Assembly (NCBI RefSeq): GCF_017353515.1
Contig: NZ_JAFMPY010000005.1
Span: 124,001-188,000 of the forward strand
Origin: Jiella sonneratiae
GTDB taxonomy: Bacteria > Pseudomonadota > Alphaproteobacteria > Rhizobiales > Rhizobiaceae
Reading direction: 5' to 3'
Length of the DNA: 64,000 nucleotides
This document shows, piece by piece, positions 9,051-18,916 of the stretch. The position numbers and the translations under genes are program-made. Within the stretch, counting starts at the first letter, position 1; each line of letters opens with the position of its first letter. The notes below the pieces were generated by a model. It did no database searches and was not told where the DNA came from. It saw nothing but the letters and a program-made list of their open reading frames with translations.

Positions 9051-11411
9051 ATGGCGGAAATCGAGGCGACGACCGGTGGAACCCTGGCCCTTGCCCTGCC
9101 ATTCATCGCCGCAGCGCTCGCGCCGCTCCTGAAGCGGATCTTCGGCTCCGCCGCGGCCTGGATCCTGGCGCTGGCACCCGCCGCCGCCTTCGTCATCCTC
9201 GCGGGCTTCCTGCCGACCGTCGCGCACGGCGGCGTCGTTTCCTTCGGCTACGACTGGATCCCCGCCTTCGACGTCCGCTTCTCCTTCCGCATCGACGGCC
9301 TCGCCTCGACCTTCGCGCTCTTGATCACCGGCATCGGCACGCTGATCGTGCTCTATTCGGGGGGCTATCTGAAGGGCCACCGCGACCAGGGCCGGTTCTT
9401 CTCCTTCATCCTGATGTTCATGGGCTCGATGCTCGGCCTCGTCCTTGCCGACGACCTGATGACGCTGTTCGTCTACTGGGAGCTGACCTCGATCACCTCC
9501 TTCCTTCTGATCGGCTTCGACCACGAGCGGGAGAGGGCGCGGCGCGGGGCGATCCAGGCGCTGGCGATCACCGGCGGCGGCGGGCTGGCGTTGCTCGCCG
9601 GCTTCATCGTGATCCGCGAACTCGCGGGGCTGAACTCGATGAGCGACATCCTCGCCGCGGGCGACGCGCTGAGGGCGAGTCCGGCCTATGTGACGATCCT
9701 GATCCTCGTCCTCTGCGGCGCCTTCACCAAGTCGGCGCAGATGCCGTTCCACGTCTGGCTGCCCAACGCCATGGAGGCGCCGACGCCGGTCTCGGCCTAT
9801 CTCCATTCCGCGACCATGGTGAAGGCCGGCGTCTACCTGCTCCTGCGCATGCAGCCGGCGCTCGGCGGCACCGAGCTCTGGACCACCGTCTTGCCGCTGT
9901 TCGGCGCGGTCACCCTCGTCATGGGCGCGCTGCTCGCGGTGCGCGCCACCGACATCAAGATCACCCTCGCCTATACGACGGTCTCCTCGCTCGGCCTCCT
10001 CGTCATGCTGATCGGCGTCGGCACCGAAGGCGCGCTGATCGGCGCGGTGCTCTATCTGATCGCCCATTCGCTGTTCAAGGGCGGGCTGTTCATGGTCGCC
10101 GGCTCGGTCGATCACGGCGCCCATACCCGCGAAATCGAAAGGCTCGGCGGCCTCGCCCGGCCGATGCCGATCACCTTCGCGGCGGCGCTTCTCTGCGCGC
10201 TGTCGATGGGCGGGATATCGCCCTTCGTCGGCTTCCTCGCCAAGGAGGAGATCTACCACGCGCTCGAACAAGGCGACGCCTGGCACGTCTTCCTGATCGG
10301 CGCGGCGATCCTCGGCAACGCGCTGATGTTCGCCGCCGCCTTCATCGTCGCGCTGAAGCCCTTCCTCGGCAGGCTGCCCGAGACCATCCACCACCCGCAC
10401 GAGGGCGGCGTGACGATCTGGTTCGGCCCGCTTATCCTCGGCGTCCTGTCGCTTCTCGGGGCGCTGTTCTTCGAGACCTACCACGCGCTGCTTTCCGGCC
10501 CGATGGCGAGCGCGGCGATCGGCGCGCCGGTCCGGATCGACATCTCATGGGTGCCGCATCTCAATCTCGCCTTCGCCCTGTCGCTGGCGACGATCGCGCT
10601 CGGCATCTGCATCTATCTCGCCTCGAGCCGCCTGCGCACGGCGACCGCCGCGACGCTGGAGCGGATCGGCTGGGGCCCCGACGTCGGCTTCGACCAGGCG
10701 ATGCGCGGGCTGCTGCACGTTTCCGTCTTCGTCACGCGGCGCCTGCAGTCCGGCCGGCTCGACTACTACATGACGGTCACGGTGATGGCGATCACCGCGG
10801 CGCTGTTCGTGCCGATGATCCTCACCGGCACGCTGCCGGCCGAGCCGCAGATGCCGGATCTGCGTTTCTACGAGTGGATCGTGATCCTGCTCATCCTGGT
10901 CGGCATCGTCGCGGTGGTCATCGCCAAGAACCGGCTGACGGCGATCGTCTCGCTCGGCATCCAGGGTTTCGGCACGGCGCTGATCTTCATGCTGCTCGGG
11001 GCGCCGGACCTTTCCTTCACGCAATTCATGGTCGAGACGCTGTCGGTCGTCATCCTCGCCCTCGTGATGACCCGGCTGAAGCTTTCGCCGGCCGACCACC
11101 GGCCGTGGCGCGAAAAGCTGCCCGACGCGCTTCTGGCTGCCGGCGGCGGAGCCGGCTTCGGCGTCTTCCTGCTCGCCATCGCCCAGCGGCCCTTCGACCC
11201 GGTGCTGTCCGACTTCTTCGAGCGCTATTCCTATGCGATCGCCCACGGCCACAACATCGTCAACGTCATCATCGTCGACTTCCGCGGCGTCGACACGATG
11301 GGCGAGATCGCCGTGGTGATGACCACCGGCCTCGCCATCCTCGCCTTGATCCGCATCCGCGTCGGCCGCAAGGGAACCGCCGAGCCAGACCCGACGGAGA
11401 CGACGCCATGA
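9051..11411 (+). CDS. mrpA: Na+/H+ antiporter subunit A (MrpA/MnhA)
   Basis: MrpA is the largest membrane subunit of the multi-subunit Mrp antiporter and is related to NuoL of complex I. The 786-residue chain has about 20 hydrophobic segments. Conserved stretches are [36 protein letters not shown], the [20 protein letters not shown] block, [15 protein letters not shown] and, in the C-terminal MbhD/E-like part, [19 protein letters not shown]. The start at 9051 follows an AGGGA motif; an upstream ATG at 9003 adds 16 basic residues. It overlaps mrpB by four bases. The length matches stand-alone MrpA rather than the fused A-B form described in some rhizobia. Confidence 0.95.
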   Translation: MAEIEATTGGTLALALPFIAAALAPLLKRIFGSAAAWILALAPAAAFVILAGFLPTVAHGGVVSFGYDWIPAFDVRFSFRIDGLASTFALLITGIGTLIVLYSGGYLKGHRDQGRFFSFILMFMGSMLGLVLADDLMTLFVYWELTSITSFLLIGFDHERERARRGAIQALAITGGGGLALLAGFIVIRELAGLNSMSDILAAGDALRASPAYVTILILVLCGAFTKSAQMPFHVWLPNAMEAPTPVSAYLHSATMVKAGVYLLLRMQPALGGTELWTTVLPLFGAVTLVMGALLAVRATDIKITLAYTTVSSLGLLVMLIGVGTEGALIGAVLYLIAHSLFKGGLFMVAGSVDHGAHTREIERLGGLARPMPITFAAALLCALSMGGISPFVGFLAKEEIYHALEQGDAWHVFLIGAAILGNALMFAAAFIVALKPFLGRLPETIHHPHEGGVTIWFGPLILGVLSLLGALFFETYHALLSGPMASAAIGAPVRIDISWVPHLNLAFALSLATIALGICIYLASSRLRTATAATLERIGWGPDVGFDQAMRGLLHVSVFVTRRLQSGRLDYYMTVTVMAITAALFVPMILTGTLPAEPQMPDLRFYEWIVILLILVGIVAVVIAKNRLTAIVSLGIQGFGTALIFMLLGAPDLSFTQFMVETLSVVILALVMTRLKLSPADHRPWREKLPDALLAAGGGAGFGVFLLAIAQRPFDPVLSDFFERYSYAIAHGHNIVNVIIVDFRGVDTMGEIAVVMTTGLAILALIRIRVGRKGTAEPDPTETTP

Positions 11412-11827
11412 GAACCGTGATCTTCCGCTTCACCGCGCCGTATCTGACCGCGCTGATGGTGCTGTTCTCGATCTTCGTGCTCCTGCGCGGCCACAACGAC
11501 CCGGGCGGCGGCTTCATCGGCGGGCTGATCGCCGCCTCGGCCCTGGCCATCTACGGCATCGCCTGCGGCGTCGGGCCGGTGCGCCGGGCGCTCTACTTCC
11601 ATCCGATGGCGATCTCGGCCGCCGGGCTCGTCGCCGCTGTCGTCGCCGGCATCTTCTCGGTCTTCGCCGGCACCGGCTTCATGACCGGGCTTTGGGTGTT
11701 TCCGACGCTGTTCGGCACCGAGGTCGCGCTGTCGACGCCGATGCTCTTCGACATCGGCGTCTATCTCGTCGTCGTCGGCGGCATCTCCTCGATCGCGCTC
11801 GCCCTCGAAGAAAGAGAATCCGACTGA
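11408..11827 (+). CDS. mrpB: Na+/H+ antiporter subunit B (MrpB/MnhB)
   Basis: MrpB is a small membrane subunit (139 residues, four predicted helices) of the Mrp complex. The stretch [19 protein letters not shown] is the family hallmark, followed by the [20 protein letters not shown] segment. The ATG sits inside the end of mrpA (four-base overlap), and the TGA stop shares a base with the ATG of mrpC, which implies translational coupling. Confidence 0.95.
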   Translation: MRTVIFRFTAPYLTALMVLFSIFVLLRGHNDPGGGFIGGLIAASALAIYGIACGVGPVRRALYFHPMAISAAGLVAAVVAGIFSVFAGTGFMTGLWVFPTLFGTEVALSTPMLFDIGVYLVVVGGISSIALALEERESD

Positions 11828-12204
11828 TGGAAGCGACCCTCAGCCTCGTCGTCGGCTGCCTCTTCGCCGTCGCCCTCTACCTCATCCTGTCGAAGCACAT
11901 CATCCGCATGCTGCTCGGCGTCGTGCTGCTCTCCAACGCCGTCAACATCCTGATCTTCACCGCCGGCCGCGTCGCCTCCGTCGCGCCGCCGCTGGTGCCG
12001 GAAGGCGCCGGGGCGCCGCTGTCGGCGGTCGCCAACCCGCTGCCTCAGGCGCTGATCCTGACGGCGATCGTGATCTCCTTCTCCTTCTTCGCCTTCCTGC
12101 TGGTGCTCGCCTACCGGGCCTATCAGGACCTCGGCACCGACGACACCGACCGGATGCGCGTCGCCGAGCCCGAGAACGACGGCTTGCCGCCGCTGGGATA
12201 TTAG
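11827..12204 (+). CDS. mrpC: Na+/H+ antiporter subunit C (MrpC/MnhC)
   Basis: MrpC is a NuoK-like subunit of 125 residues with three helices. Typical segments are LFAVALYLILSKHIIRMLLG, LLSNAVNILIF and the ANPLPQALILTAIVISFSFF stretch shared with NuoK proteins. The start codon overlaps the mrpB stop by one base; mrpD follows after three bases. Confidence 0.95.
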   Translation: MEATLSLVVGCLFAVALYLILSKHIIRMLLGVVLLSNAVNILIFTAGRVASVAPPLVPEGAGAPLSAVANPLPQALILTAIVISFSFFAFLLVLAYRAYQDLGTDDTDRMRVAEPENDGLPPLGY

Positions 12205-12207
12205 AGC

Positions 12208-13914
12208 ATGGCCGCATCTTCCTCCGAGACCGCGATGCTGAAGGCCGAGGCGATGGTCCACGGCGCCTTCTCGCCGGCGGACTTCCTGGTGATCGCGCCG
12301 GTCGCCGTGTGCTTCCTGTTCGGGGCGGTGCTGCTGATGGCGCGCAAGCGCGTCGAGTGGCATCCCTTCGTGGCGATCCCGGGCTTCGCCCTCGTCCTCG
12401 GCATCGACGTCGCCCTGCTCCTGAAGGTCGCGGCCGACGGGCCGCAGACGATGATGATGGGCAACTGGCGGCCGCCCTTCGGCATCGCCTTCACCGTCGA
12501 CATGCTGGGCGCGCTGTTCGCCGCGACGGCGGGCTTCGTGGCGCTCTGCGCGGCGATCTACGCGACCTTCTCGATGAGCCGCACCGAGAGGCGCTACGGC
12601 TTCTTCCCCTTCCTGTTCCTGATGATGGGCGGCGTCTCGGGCGCCTTCCTCACCGGCGACATCTTCAATCTCTACGTCTGGTTCGAGGTGCTTCTGATCG
12701 GCTCCTTCGGCCTCCTGATCCTCGGCTCGGAACACGAACAGCTCGACGGCGCGACGAAATACAGCTTCCTCAACCTCGTGGCGACGACGCTGTTTCTCAT
12801 CACCACCGGCTATCTCTACGGCCTGTTCGGCACGCTCAACATGGCCGACATCGCCCAGAAGGCCGGCAGATTCGAAAACGACGGCGCGCTTTTGACGATC
12901 GCGCTGCTCTATCTCGTCGCCTTCGGCATGAAGGCGGCGGCCTTCCCGCTGAACTTCTGGCTGCCGGCCTCCTATCACACGCCGCGCTTCGTCGTGTCGG
13001 CGCTGTTCGCCGGGCTGTTGACGAAGGTCGGCGTCTACGCGCTGATCCGCGTTCTCCTGATGCTGTTTCCGCCGCAGCATGCCGATCTCGCGACGCTGAT
13101 CTCCTGGGTGGCGATCCTGACCATGCTGGCCGGCGCCCTCGGCGCGCTGGCTCAGAGCGACCTGCGGCGGCTGCTCAACTATTTCGTCATCGCCGGCATC
13201 GGCACGATCTTCGCGGGCCTCGCCGTGACGGATCCGGGAAGCGGCGCCGCCCCGGCCGTCGTCGCGGGCGCCGCGCAGGCCGCCGGCACCATCACCGCGG
13301 CGACGGGGGATGCGGCAGCGGCGGCGCCGCTCCTCGCGCAGCATCCGGGCGCCATGGTCGTCGCGCTCTCGGGCGCCGTCTTCTACGCCCTCCACTCGAT
13401 CGTCGTGATGACCGCGCTCTATCTCGCCGGCGGCACGGCGGCGCGCCTTTCCGGCTCGTCCTCGCTGTTCGCGATGGGCGGCCTGTGGCGGCAGCGGCCG
13501 GGGCTCGCCGCCCTGATGCTCGTCTTCCTCCTGTCGGTCTCGGGCCTGCCGCCCTTTTCGGGCTTCTGGCCGAAGGTGATCCTGGTGCGCGGCGCATTCC
13601 AGGCGGGCCTGCCGCTGCTCGGCGCGGTCATCCTCCTCACCGGCTTCCTGATGACGGTCGCCAGCGCCAGGGTCTTCGCCTTCGCCTTCTGGCGGAACCC
13701 GCCGGAGCGGGGCGCAGGGACGGACGGCGCGAGCTTCCCGCCGCAGAAAGAGCCGGTGCCGCTCCTGTCGATGCTGCCGCTCTTGATGCTCGCCGTCTTC
13801 GTCGTCATCGCCGGCATCCTGCCGCAGTGGCTCGTCGGTCTCACGGACGTCGCGGCGCGGGGCGTCGTCGACCCCGCGGCCTATGTCGGTTCGGTCTTCG
13901 GAGGCGGCTCGTGA
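12208..13914 (+). CDS. mrpD: Na+/H+ antiporter subunit D (MrpD/MnhD)
   Basis: MrpD is a NuoM/N-like proton-channel subunit. The 568 residues form about 14 helices. Landmarks are [20 protein letters not shown], where the Glu of VWFEV is the conserved channel residue, [20 protein letters not shown] with its essential Lys, and [18 protein letters not shown] near the end. An Ala-rich insert lies around residues 350-375 ([20 protein letters not shown]). The gene overlaps mrpE by four bases. Confidence 0.95.
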   Translation: MAASSSETAMLKAEAMVHGAFSPADFLVIAPVAVCFLFGAVLLMARKRVEWHPFVAIPGFALVLGIDVALLLKVAADGPQTMMMGNWRPPFGIAFTVDMLGALFAATAGFVALCAAIYATFSMSRTERRYGFFPFLFLMMGGVSGAFLTGDIFNLYVWFEVLLIGSFGLLILGSEHEQLDGATKYSFLNLVATTLFLITTGYLYGLFGTLNMADIAQKAGRFENDGALLTIALLYLVAFGMKAAAFPLNFWLPASYHTPRFVVSALFAGLLTKVGVYALIRVLLMLFPPQHADLATLISWVAILTMLAGALGALAQSDLRRLLNYFVIAGIGTIFAGLAVTDPGSGAAPAVVAGAAQAAGTITAATGDAAAAAPLLAQHPGAMVVALSGAVFYALHSIVVMTALYLAGGTAARLSGSSSLFAMGGLWRQRPGLAALMLVFLLSVSGLPPFSGFWPKVILVRGAFQAGLPLLGAVILLTGFLMTVASARVFAFAFWRNPPERGAGTDGASFPPQKEPVPLLSMLPLLMLAVFVVIAGILPQWLVGLTDVAARGVVDPAAYVGSVFGGGS

Positions 13915-14384
13915 TCCTGTTCCTGATCAACATCGTGCTGGCGCTGACCTGGACCGTCGTCAGCGGCTCCTTCACCTTCCTCAACCTGGTCTTCGGCTTC
14001 CTGCTCGGCGCCGCCTCGCTCTATCTGATCCGCCGCGAGATCGGCACGACCGGCTATGTCGACCGCTTCTTCCGGATCGGCTCGCTGTTCCTGCTCTTCG
14101 TCAAGGAACTGCTGCTGTCGGCCTGGCGGGTCGCGGTGGTCGTCCTGTCGCCGAAGATGGACCTCACCCCCGGCGTCTTCGCCTACCGCCTGAAGGTCGA
14201 CCGCGACTTCGAGATCACGCTGCTCGCCAATCTCATCACCCTGACGCCGGGAACGCTGTCGGTCGACGTCTCCGAGGACCGCTCGACGCTCTACGTCCAC
14301 GCCATCGACTGCTCCGACCCCGATTCGACCCGCGCCGACATCGCCTCGGGCTTCGAGCGCAAGATCCTCGAGGCCTTCCGATGA
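13911..14384 (+). CDS. mrpE: Na+/H+ antiporter subunit E (MrpE/MnhE)
   Basis: MrpE (157 residues, GTG start) is the accessory membrane subunit of the Mrp complex. It shows the N-terminal [20 protein letters not shown] helix region, [20 protein letters not shown], and the soluble tail with [20 protein letters not shown], a strong family signature. It overlaps both neighbours by four bases. Confidence 0.95.
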   Translation: MILFLINIVLALTWTVVSGSFTFLNLVFGFLLGAASLYLIRREIGTTGYVDRFFRIGSLFLLFVKELLLSAWRVAVVVLSPKMDLTPGVFAYRLKVDRDFEITLLANLITLTPGTLSVDVSEDRSTLYVHAIDCSDPDSTRADIASGFERKILEAFR

Positions 14385-14770
14385 CCCTCAGCGACTTTTC
14401 CCGGACGTTTCTCGAGGTCTGCGTCGATCTCTCGCTGGCGCTGCTCGGCATCGCCTTCTTCCTGACCATCGCCCGGATCGTCCTCGGCCCGACGCTGCCC
14501 GACCGCGTGCTCGGCCTCGACATGCTCACCTCGGTCGCCATCGGCTTCATCGCGGTGATCGGCATCGACACCGGCTTCGTGCTCTATGTCGACATCGCCA
14601 TCGCCCTCGGCCTCGTCGGCTTCCTGGCGACGGTGGCCTTCGCCCGTTTCATCCTCGCCAGGGGCAAGACCGGCGACGATTCCGAGCGCCAGGACCTGCG
14701 CGACATGGACGACGACCCCTTCGCCGGCAAGGGCGGCGGCAACCGCACGGTGACGGAGGACGGACGATGA
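14381..14770 (+). CDS. mrpF: Na+/H+ antiporter subunit F (MrpF/MnhF)
   Basis: MrpF has 129 residues and three helices. The segment [20 protein letters not shown] is the family hallmark, with the conserved Asp in the third helix ([20 protein letters not shown]). The C-terminal 35 residues are hydrophilic and Asp-rich. It overlaps mrpE and mrpG by four bases each. Confidence 0.94.
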   Translation: MTLSDFSRTFLEVCVDLSLALLGIAFFLTIARIVLGPTLPDRVLGLDMLTSVAIGFIAVIGIDTGFVLYVDIAIALGLVGFLATVAFARFILARGKTGDDSERQDLRDMDDDPFAGKGGGNRTVTEDGR

Positions 14771-15207
14771 TCGACGCGGTGCTCTCGATCCTCGCGGGGC
14801 TGCTGATCCTCGCGGGCTCGCTGTTTGCGGCCGTCGCCGCCTTCGGCATGCTGCGCCTGCCGGATCTCTATACGCGCATGCACGCCGCCTCGAAGGCCGG
14901 CTCGGTCGGCTCGGGCATGGCGCTCATGGCCCTCGCCCTCGTCTCCCATTCCGGGCCCGAGGCGCTGCGGGCGATCGCCGCCATCGCCTTCTTCCTTTTG
15001 ACGGCGCCGCTCTCGGCACATCTTCTCGCCAAGGCGGCCTATGCGGTGGGATACCGGATGTGGCCGGGCTCGGTGCTCGACGAGATGCCGAAGCTTGCGG
15101 TGACGACCCGCCAGTCCGACACGCCCGGCTCGGACCGGCCCGGCCCGGAAAGGCCCGCCCCGGATCGGCGCGCCCCGGCCGCGCCGGAACGGCGGGAGGG
15201 AGACTGA
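14767..15207 (+). CDS. mrpG: Na+/H+ antiporter subunit G (MrpG/MnhG)
   Basis: MrpG is the last Mrp subunit: 146 residues, three helices. The segments [20 protein letters not shown] and [20 protein letters not shown] are diagnostic. The last 35 residues form a Pro/Arg/Asp-rich tail built from imperfect repeats of a D/E-R-P-x-P type. The tail is not part of the family core and is probably a low-complexity extension. A DUF423 gene begins five bases after its stop. Confidence 0.94.
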   Translation: MIDAVLSILAGLLILAGSLFAAVAAFGMLRLPDLYTRMHAASKAGSVGSGMALMALALVSHSGPEALRAIAAIAFFLLTAPLSAHLLAKAAYAVGYRMWPGSVLDEMPKLAVTTRQSDTPGSDRPGPERPAPDRRAPAAPERREGD

Positions 15208-15211
15208 ACCG

Positions 15212-15670
15212 ATGTCCGGTGCCGGAACGCGCGTTCTCTCGGGCCTCCTCGTGGTCTTTGCCGGGCTGTTCGGTGCGGCGGGCGTCGCGGGGGCCGCCGT
15301 CGCGGCCCATGTCGCGGCCAACGACCGGCTGGTCGCCATCGCCGCGTCGATGGCGCTGATCCATGCGCCGGCGCTTCTCGGCCTCGCCGCGATCCTGCCG
15401 CGGGCGCCGCGCCTCCTCGGGCTCGCCGGCGTCGCGACGGTGGTCGGCGTTGTCCTGTTCTCGGGCGATCTCGCCATGCGGACGGCGAGCGGCGCCGCGC
15501 TGTTCGAAAATGCCGCGCCGACCGGCGGCACCATGCTGATCGCCGGCTGGCTCCTCGTTGCCGTCGCCGGCCTTTTCGCCATGTTCCGCAAGGGCGCGCG
15601 AGGCGAAAGCGCGAAGGCCAGCGCTCAGGCACCGGCGCGGGCGCCGTCGATCGATGGAGTGACCAGATGA
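15212..15670 (+). CDS. DUF423 family membrane protein
   Basis: This small inner-membrane protein of unknown function has 152 residues and four predicted helices. DUF423 features are the early GLFGAAGVAGAAVAAHVAA, VVGVVLFSGDLAMRT in helix three, and the NAAPTGGTMLIAGWLLVAVA end, corresponding to the family's P-x-G-G-x-x-x-x-x-G-W motif. It lies five bases after mrpG and overlaps the next SDR gene by four bases, so it may share the mrp transcript. Confidence 0.85.
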   Translation: MSGAGTRVLSGLLVVFAGLFGAAGVAGAAVAAHVAANDRLVAIAASMALIHAPALLGLAAILPRAPRLLGLAGVATVVGVVLFSGDLAMRTASGAALFENAAPTGGTMLIAGWLLVAVAGLFAMFRKGARGESAKASAQAPARAPSIDGVTR

Positions 15671-16467
15671 CCGGCTTCGATCCGCAACTCTTCGCCGGAA
15701 GGACCGTCGTCGTCACCGGCGCCGGCCGGGGCATCGGCGCGGCGGTCGCGAGGGAGTTCCTCGCCACCGGCGCGGCGGTCGTCGCCCATGCCGGCCGGAC
15801 GCTGGAGCATGCCGAAGCCGACCTCCTTGCAGGCCTTGGCGAAGCGGCGAGGGCGCGCCTCGTCCTCGTCACCGGCGATCTCAGCCGGCGCGGTGGCGGC
15901 GAGAGCCTCGCGGCCGCCGTCGTCGAAAAGCTCGGCGGCAAGGCCCTCGACGTCCTCGTCAACAATGCCGGAACGATGGTCGGCCGCATCCCGGCCGGCG
16001 CGGTCGACGACGCAGCCTTCGACGCCGTGGTCGATCTCAACGTCCGCTCGGTCGTCGCGCTGACGACGGCGCTGCTGCCGGCGTTGAAGCGAGGCGGAGA
16101 AGCCGAAGGCGGCGCGGCGATCGTCAACACCTCGTCGATCTCGGCGACCGTCGGCGGCTCGCCCGGCTCCTCGCTCTATTCCGCCTCCAAGGCCTTCGTC
16201 TCGACCTGGACGCGGGCGCTCGCGCGCGAGCTCGCACCCGACCGGATCCGCGTCAACGCCGTCTCGCCCGGCACCATCATGACGGACTTCCACCGCCGCT
16301 ACTCGTCGCCCGAAAAGCTCGAGGCCACCGCCGCCTCGATCCCGATGAAGCGGCTCGGCACCGCCGAGGACTGCGCCCCGGCCTATCTGTTCCTCGCCAG
16401 CCCGCGGCTCTCGGGATACCTGACCGGGCAGGTGATCGAGGTGAATGGCGGCCAGTTCATGGGGTGA
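15667..16467 (+). CDS. SDR family NAD(P)-dependent oxidoreductase
   Basis: This classical short-chain dehydrogenase of 266 residues resembles 3-oxoacyl-ACP reductases. It has the cofactor motif VVTGAGRGIGAAVA near residues 15-28, the LVNNAGTMVG element, the catalytic Ser in NTSSISATVG and the YSASK pair. The end (YLTGQVIEVNGGQFMG) is the family C-terminus. The substrate cannot be deduced. It overlaps the DUF423 gene by four bases; a transcriptional link to mrp does not prove a functional one. Confidence 0.88.
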   Translation: MTGFDPQLFAGRTVVVTGAGRGIGAAVAREFLATGAAVVAHAGRTLEHAEADLLAGLGEAARARLVLVTGDLSRRGGGESLAAAVVEKLGGKALDVLVNNAGTMVGRIPAGAVDDAAFDAVVDLNVRSVVALTTALLPALKRGGEAEGGAAIVNTSSISATVGGSPGSSLYSASKAFVSTWTRALARELAPDRIRVNAVSPGTIMTDFHRRYSSPEKLEATAASIPMKRLGTAEDCAPAYLFLASPRLSGYLTGQVIEVNGGQFMG

Positions 16468-16586
16468 GGGCCGGCGCGCCGGCGTCGCCGCCCGCACCCC
16501 GTCCCGGCCGCGCGGCGAGCGTGCAGAAAGGCCACGAAGCGTTTGAAATCATAACTCTGCCGTTTCATTGGCCGGCATGAACGCCT

Positions 16587-18344
16587 ATGACGGGAGGGTC
16601 GGTGCGTTCTTCTCGCGGCGACCCGGGGCACGGCGGTGAATTGAAGAAGCGGATCATTTCGGTGGTGGTTTTCTCACTGGCGGCGGCCATCGGCCTGTCG
16701 CTGGCGGGACAGCTCCGGATTTCGCGCGAGGACGCCGACCACCGCAGGTTCGAGCAGTTTTCCGACGATGCCCTCAGCCGCGTCGAATCGCGCCTCGAGC
16801 TCCACCTCTCGCTGCTCTATGCGACGCGCGCCTTCCTCGCCGTCGAGGGCACCGACCTGCCGGTCGGGGATTTCCGCCGCTACGTCGCGGGTATCGACAT
16901 CGCCGAGCGTTACGCCGGCATCCAGGGGATCGGCTATGCCCCCATCGCCGCGGCCGGCAACGACGCGGCGACGAGCGACGCGCTGGCGGCCCGCTACGGC
17001 CGCACGGTGAAGGTCTGGCCGGAGACGACCGACCAGGCGCAGCGCACGCCGATCACGCTGCTCGAGCCGCAGGACGAGCGCAACAAGGCCGCGCTCGGCT
17101 ACGACATGTTCTCCGACCCGGTGCGGCGCGCGGCGATGGAGGCCGCCGCCAAGAGCGGCAAGCCCGTCGCCTCGGGGCCGGTGCGGCTCGTCCAGGAGAT
17201 CGACGAGAACCGCCAGTTCGGCTTCCTCGTCTATCTGCCCGTCGCGCCGGCCGGCGCCGATGCCAGTGCCGACCCTGGGGCCGATGCCGGTGCCGGCCCT
17301 GGGGCCGACGCCGCGACGGGAACGGCGCCCGGCCGGCCGCAGGGCTTCGTCTATGCGGCCTTCCGCATCGGCGACATGCTGACGGCCGCCTTGTTCGAAC
17401 GGCCGCTGCTGCCGATCCACGTCGAGGTCTTCGACGGCGCGGCCCGGCCGGAGAACATGATCTTCGATTCCGACGAAAGCGTCTCGACAAACGGCCCGGA
17501 CTACGTCGCCGAGCGGCGCATCGACGTCGCGGGCCGCAGCTGGCTCTTGCGGATCAGCCCGACCGCCCGGTTCGAGCGCTGGAGCTCGGGCCACCAGTCC
17601 GCGCTGCTCTCGGCCCTCGTGCTGGTGCTCGCTCTGGCGCTGGCGCTGCTGACGCTGGTCCAGGCGCGGCGGCTCGAGGCCGTCGCCGCGCTGAACCGCG
17701 AGGGCGAGCGCAGCCTCGCGCAGAAGGACCTGCTGCTGCGCGAGATGAACCACCGGATCAAGAACTCGATCGCGCGCGTGCTCTCGATCGCCCGCCAGAC
17801 GGCGCGTCGCTCGACCGATCTCGACGACTTCGTCGAGCGCTATTCGGCGCGGCTGCAGGCGATGAGCGCCGCGCAGGAGATGCTGACGCGGTCGAAATGG
17901 AGCCGGGCGGAGCTGCGCGAGCTCCTCGCCGCCGAACTCGACCAGGTGTTCGGCGAGGACCGGCACGACTACACGCTCGACGGTCCCGCCCTCGAGGTGG
18001 ACGAGACGGCGGCGCAGGCGCTCGGCCTGACCTTCCACGAGATCGCCACCAATGCGATGAAATACGGCGCGCTGTCGGATCCGGACGGGTCGCTCTCCGT
18101 CAAGTGGCGCAAGGAGGCGGACGACGTCGTCATCGACTGGCGCGAGACCGGCGGAACCAAGCCGGACCTTGCCGCGGCGCGGCCCGGATTCGGCACCCGG
18201 CTGATCGACATGACGATCCGCGGCGAGCTGCGCGGCTCGATCGAGCGGATGGTCGAGGGCGATCTCTTCGCCATCCTGATCCGCTTTCCCTTCGTCGACC
18301 GGCCGCAGCAGCGGCCGCAGCCTGTGCCCGGCGCACGCCTCTGA
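16587..18344 (+). CDS. CHASE-domain HWE-type sensor histidine kinase
   Basis: This membrane sensor kinase has 585 residues. A first transmembrane helix lies near residues 22-40. A periplasmic CHASE ligand-binding domain (RFEQFSDDALSRVESRL, FLAVEGTDL, IQGIGYAP) follows, then a second helix (ALLSALVLVLALALALLTLV). The cytoplasmic kinase of the HWE/HisKA_2 class has phospho-accepting His389 in LLREMNHRIKNSIARVLS, an N-box GLTFHEIATNAMKYG and the W-x-E element in IDWRETGG. Such kinases often act in general stress signalling with PhyR-type regulators, but no response regulator is adjacent. The CHASE region carries a 24-bp tandem repeat (17256-17312) encoding Ala/Asp/Gly/Pro. Confidence 0.9.
   Translation: MTGGSVRSSRGDPGHGGELKKRIISVVVFSLAAAIGLSLAGQLRISREDADHRRFEQFSDDALSRVESRLELHLSLLYATRAFLAVEGTDLPVGDFRRYVAGIDIAERYAGIQGIGYAPIAAAGNDAATSDALAARYGRTVKVWPETTDQAQRTPITLLEPQDERNKAALGYDMFSDPVRRAAMEAAAKSGKPVASGPVRLVQEIDENRQFGFLVYLPVAPAGADASADPGADAGAGPGADAATGTAPGRPQGFVYAAFRIGDMLTAALFERPLLPIHVEVFDGAARPENMIFDSDESVSTNGPDYVAERRIDVAGRSWLLRISPTARFERWSSGHQSALLSALVLVLALALALLTLVQARRLEAVAALNREGERSLAQKDLLLREMNHRIKNSIARVLSIARQTARRSTDLDDFVERYSARLQAMSAAQEMLTRSKWSRAELRELLAAELDQVFGEDRHDYTLDGPALEVDETAAQALGLTFHEIATNAMKYGALSDPDGSLSVKWRKEADDVVIDWRETGGTKPDLAAARPGFGTRLIDMTIRGELRGSIERMVEGDLFAILIRFPFVDRPQQRPQPVPGARL
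17256..17312 (+). repeat. 24-bp tandem repeat, 2.4 copies, within the CHASE kinase gene
   Basis: Units at 17256-17279 and 17280-17303 differ at two positions, and a partial third unit ends at 17312. The unit length keeps the frame and encodes an eight-residue A-D-A-x-A-x-P-G motif inside the periplasmic domain, probably a surface loop. Confidence 0.85.
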
Positions 18345-18414
18345 TACGAATGAGGTTGCCGTTCCGGCGAGTGGTCCGGTGACTGGCCCGGCGACTGGCC
18401 CGGCGACCCGCAGG

Positions 18415-18867
18415 TCACTCCGGCGGCCCGAGGCGCGGCGTCTCGTCCTCGCCCTCGCGGAACTTCAGCCCGGCGGTCCAGCCGGCGCGGCGCGCTTCCT
18501 CCACCGCCTCCTCGCGGGCGGTGATCTCGTCCTCCAGCCGCTCGCGCATCTGGCGCTGCCGGCGCATGACGAGGCCGATGAGTAGCATCGCCGCCATCGA
18601 CAGCACCGCGAAGGCCTGGCGCTTGTCGAGCTCGGCGACGGGGTCGGCGCCGATCAGCGCGGCGACGGCGATGAAGCCGAGAACGAAGACGAGGAGCACC
18701 GACCCGCGCGACAGGACCAGCGCGACGAGAAACACCAGGAGCACGGCCGCAGCCAGCGCCGCATGGGCCCGCGCCGCGACGACGAGGTCGCCGGACAGTG
18801 CGCCGAGAAGGACGAGGAGGTTCCACAACAGCCGCCCGGGGATTGCGACGATGTCGTCGACGCTCAT
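18415..18867 (-). CDS. Small membrane protein of unknown function, downstream of the NAGGN genes
   Basis: The 150-residue protein begins MSVDDIVAIPGRLLWNLLVL and has about four hydrophobic helices up to residue 105 (AALAAAVLLVFLVALVLS, VLLVFVLGFIAVAALIGA, AVLSMAAMLLIGLVM). A basic and acidic helix follows (RQRQMRERLEDEITAREEAV), then a soluble tail. I do not recognise a family. It follows the M42 peptidase gene by about 50 bp on the same strand, so it may belong to the osmoprotectant operon. No signal peptidase site or catalytic motif is visible. Confidence 0.65.
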   Translation of the reverse strand: MSVDDIVAIPGRLLWNLLVLLGALSGDLVVAARAHAALAAAVLLVFLVALVLSRGSVLLVFVLGFIAVAALIGADPVAELDKRQAFAVLSMAAMLLIGLVMRRQRQMRERLEDEITAREEAVEEARRAGWTAGLKFREGEDETPRLGPPE

Positions 18868-18916
18868 GGGAGGGGAGGGCCTCTTCGTGTCGTTGCCGCG
18901 GCGGGGCTATGCGCGG

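Noticed and set aside
8202-10484. 760-codon minus-strand frame across ptrB and mrpA
   Set aside because: It spans two well-identified genes antisense or out of frame, and its Glu/Arg/Asp-rich translation is typical of the complement of membrane-protein codons.
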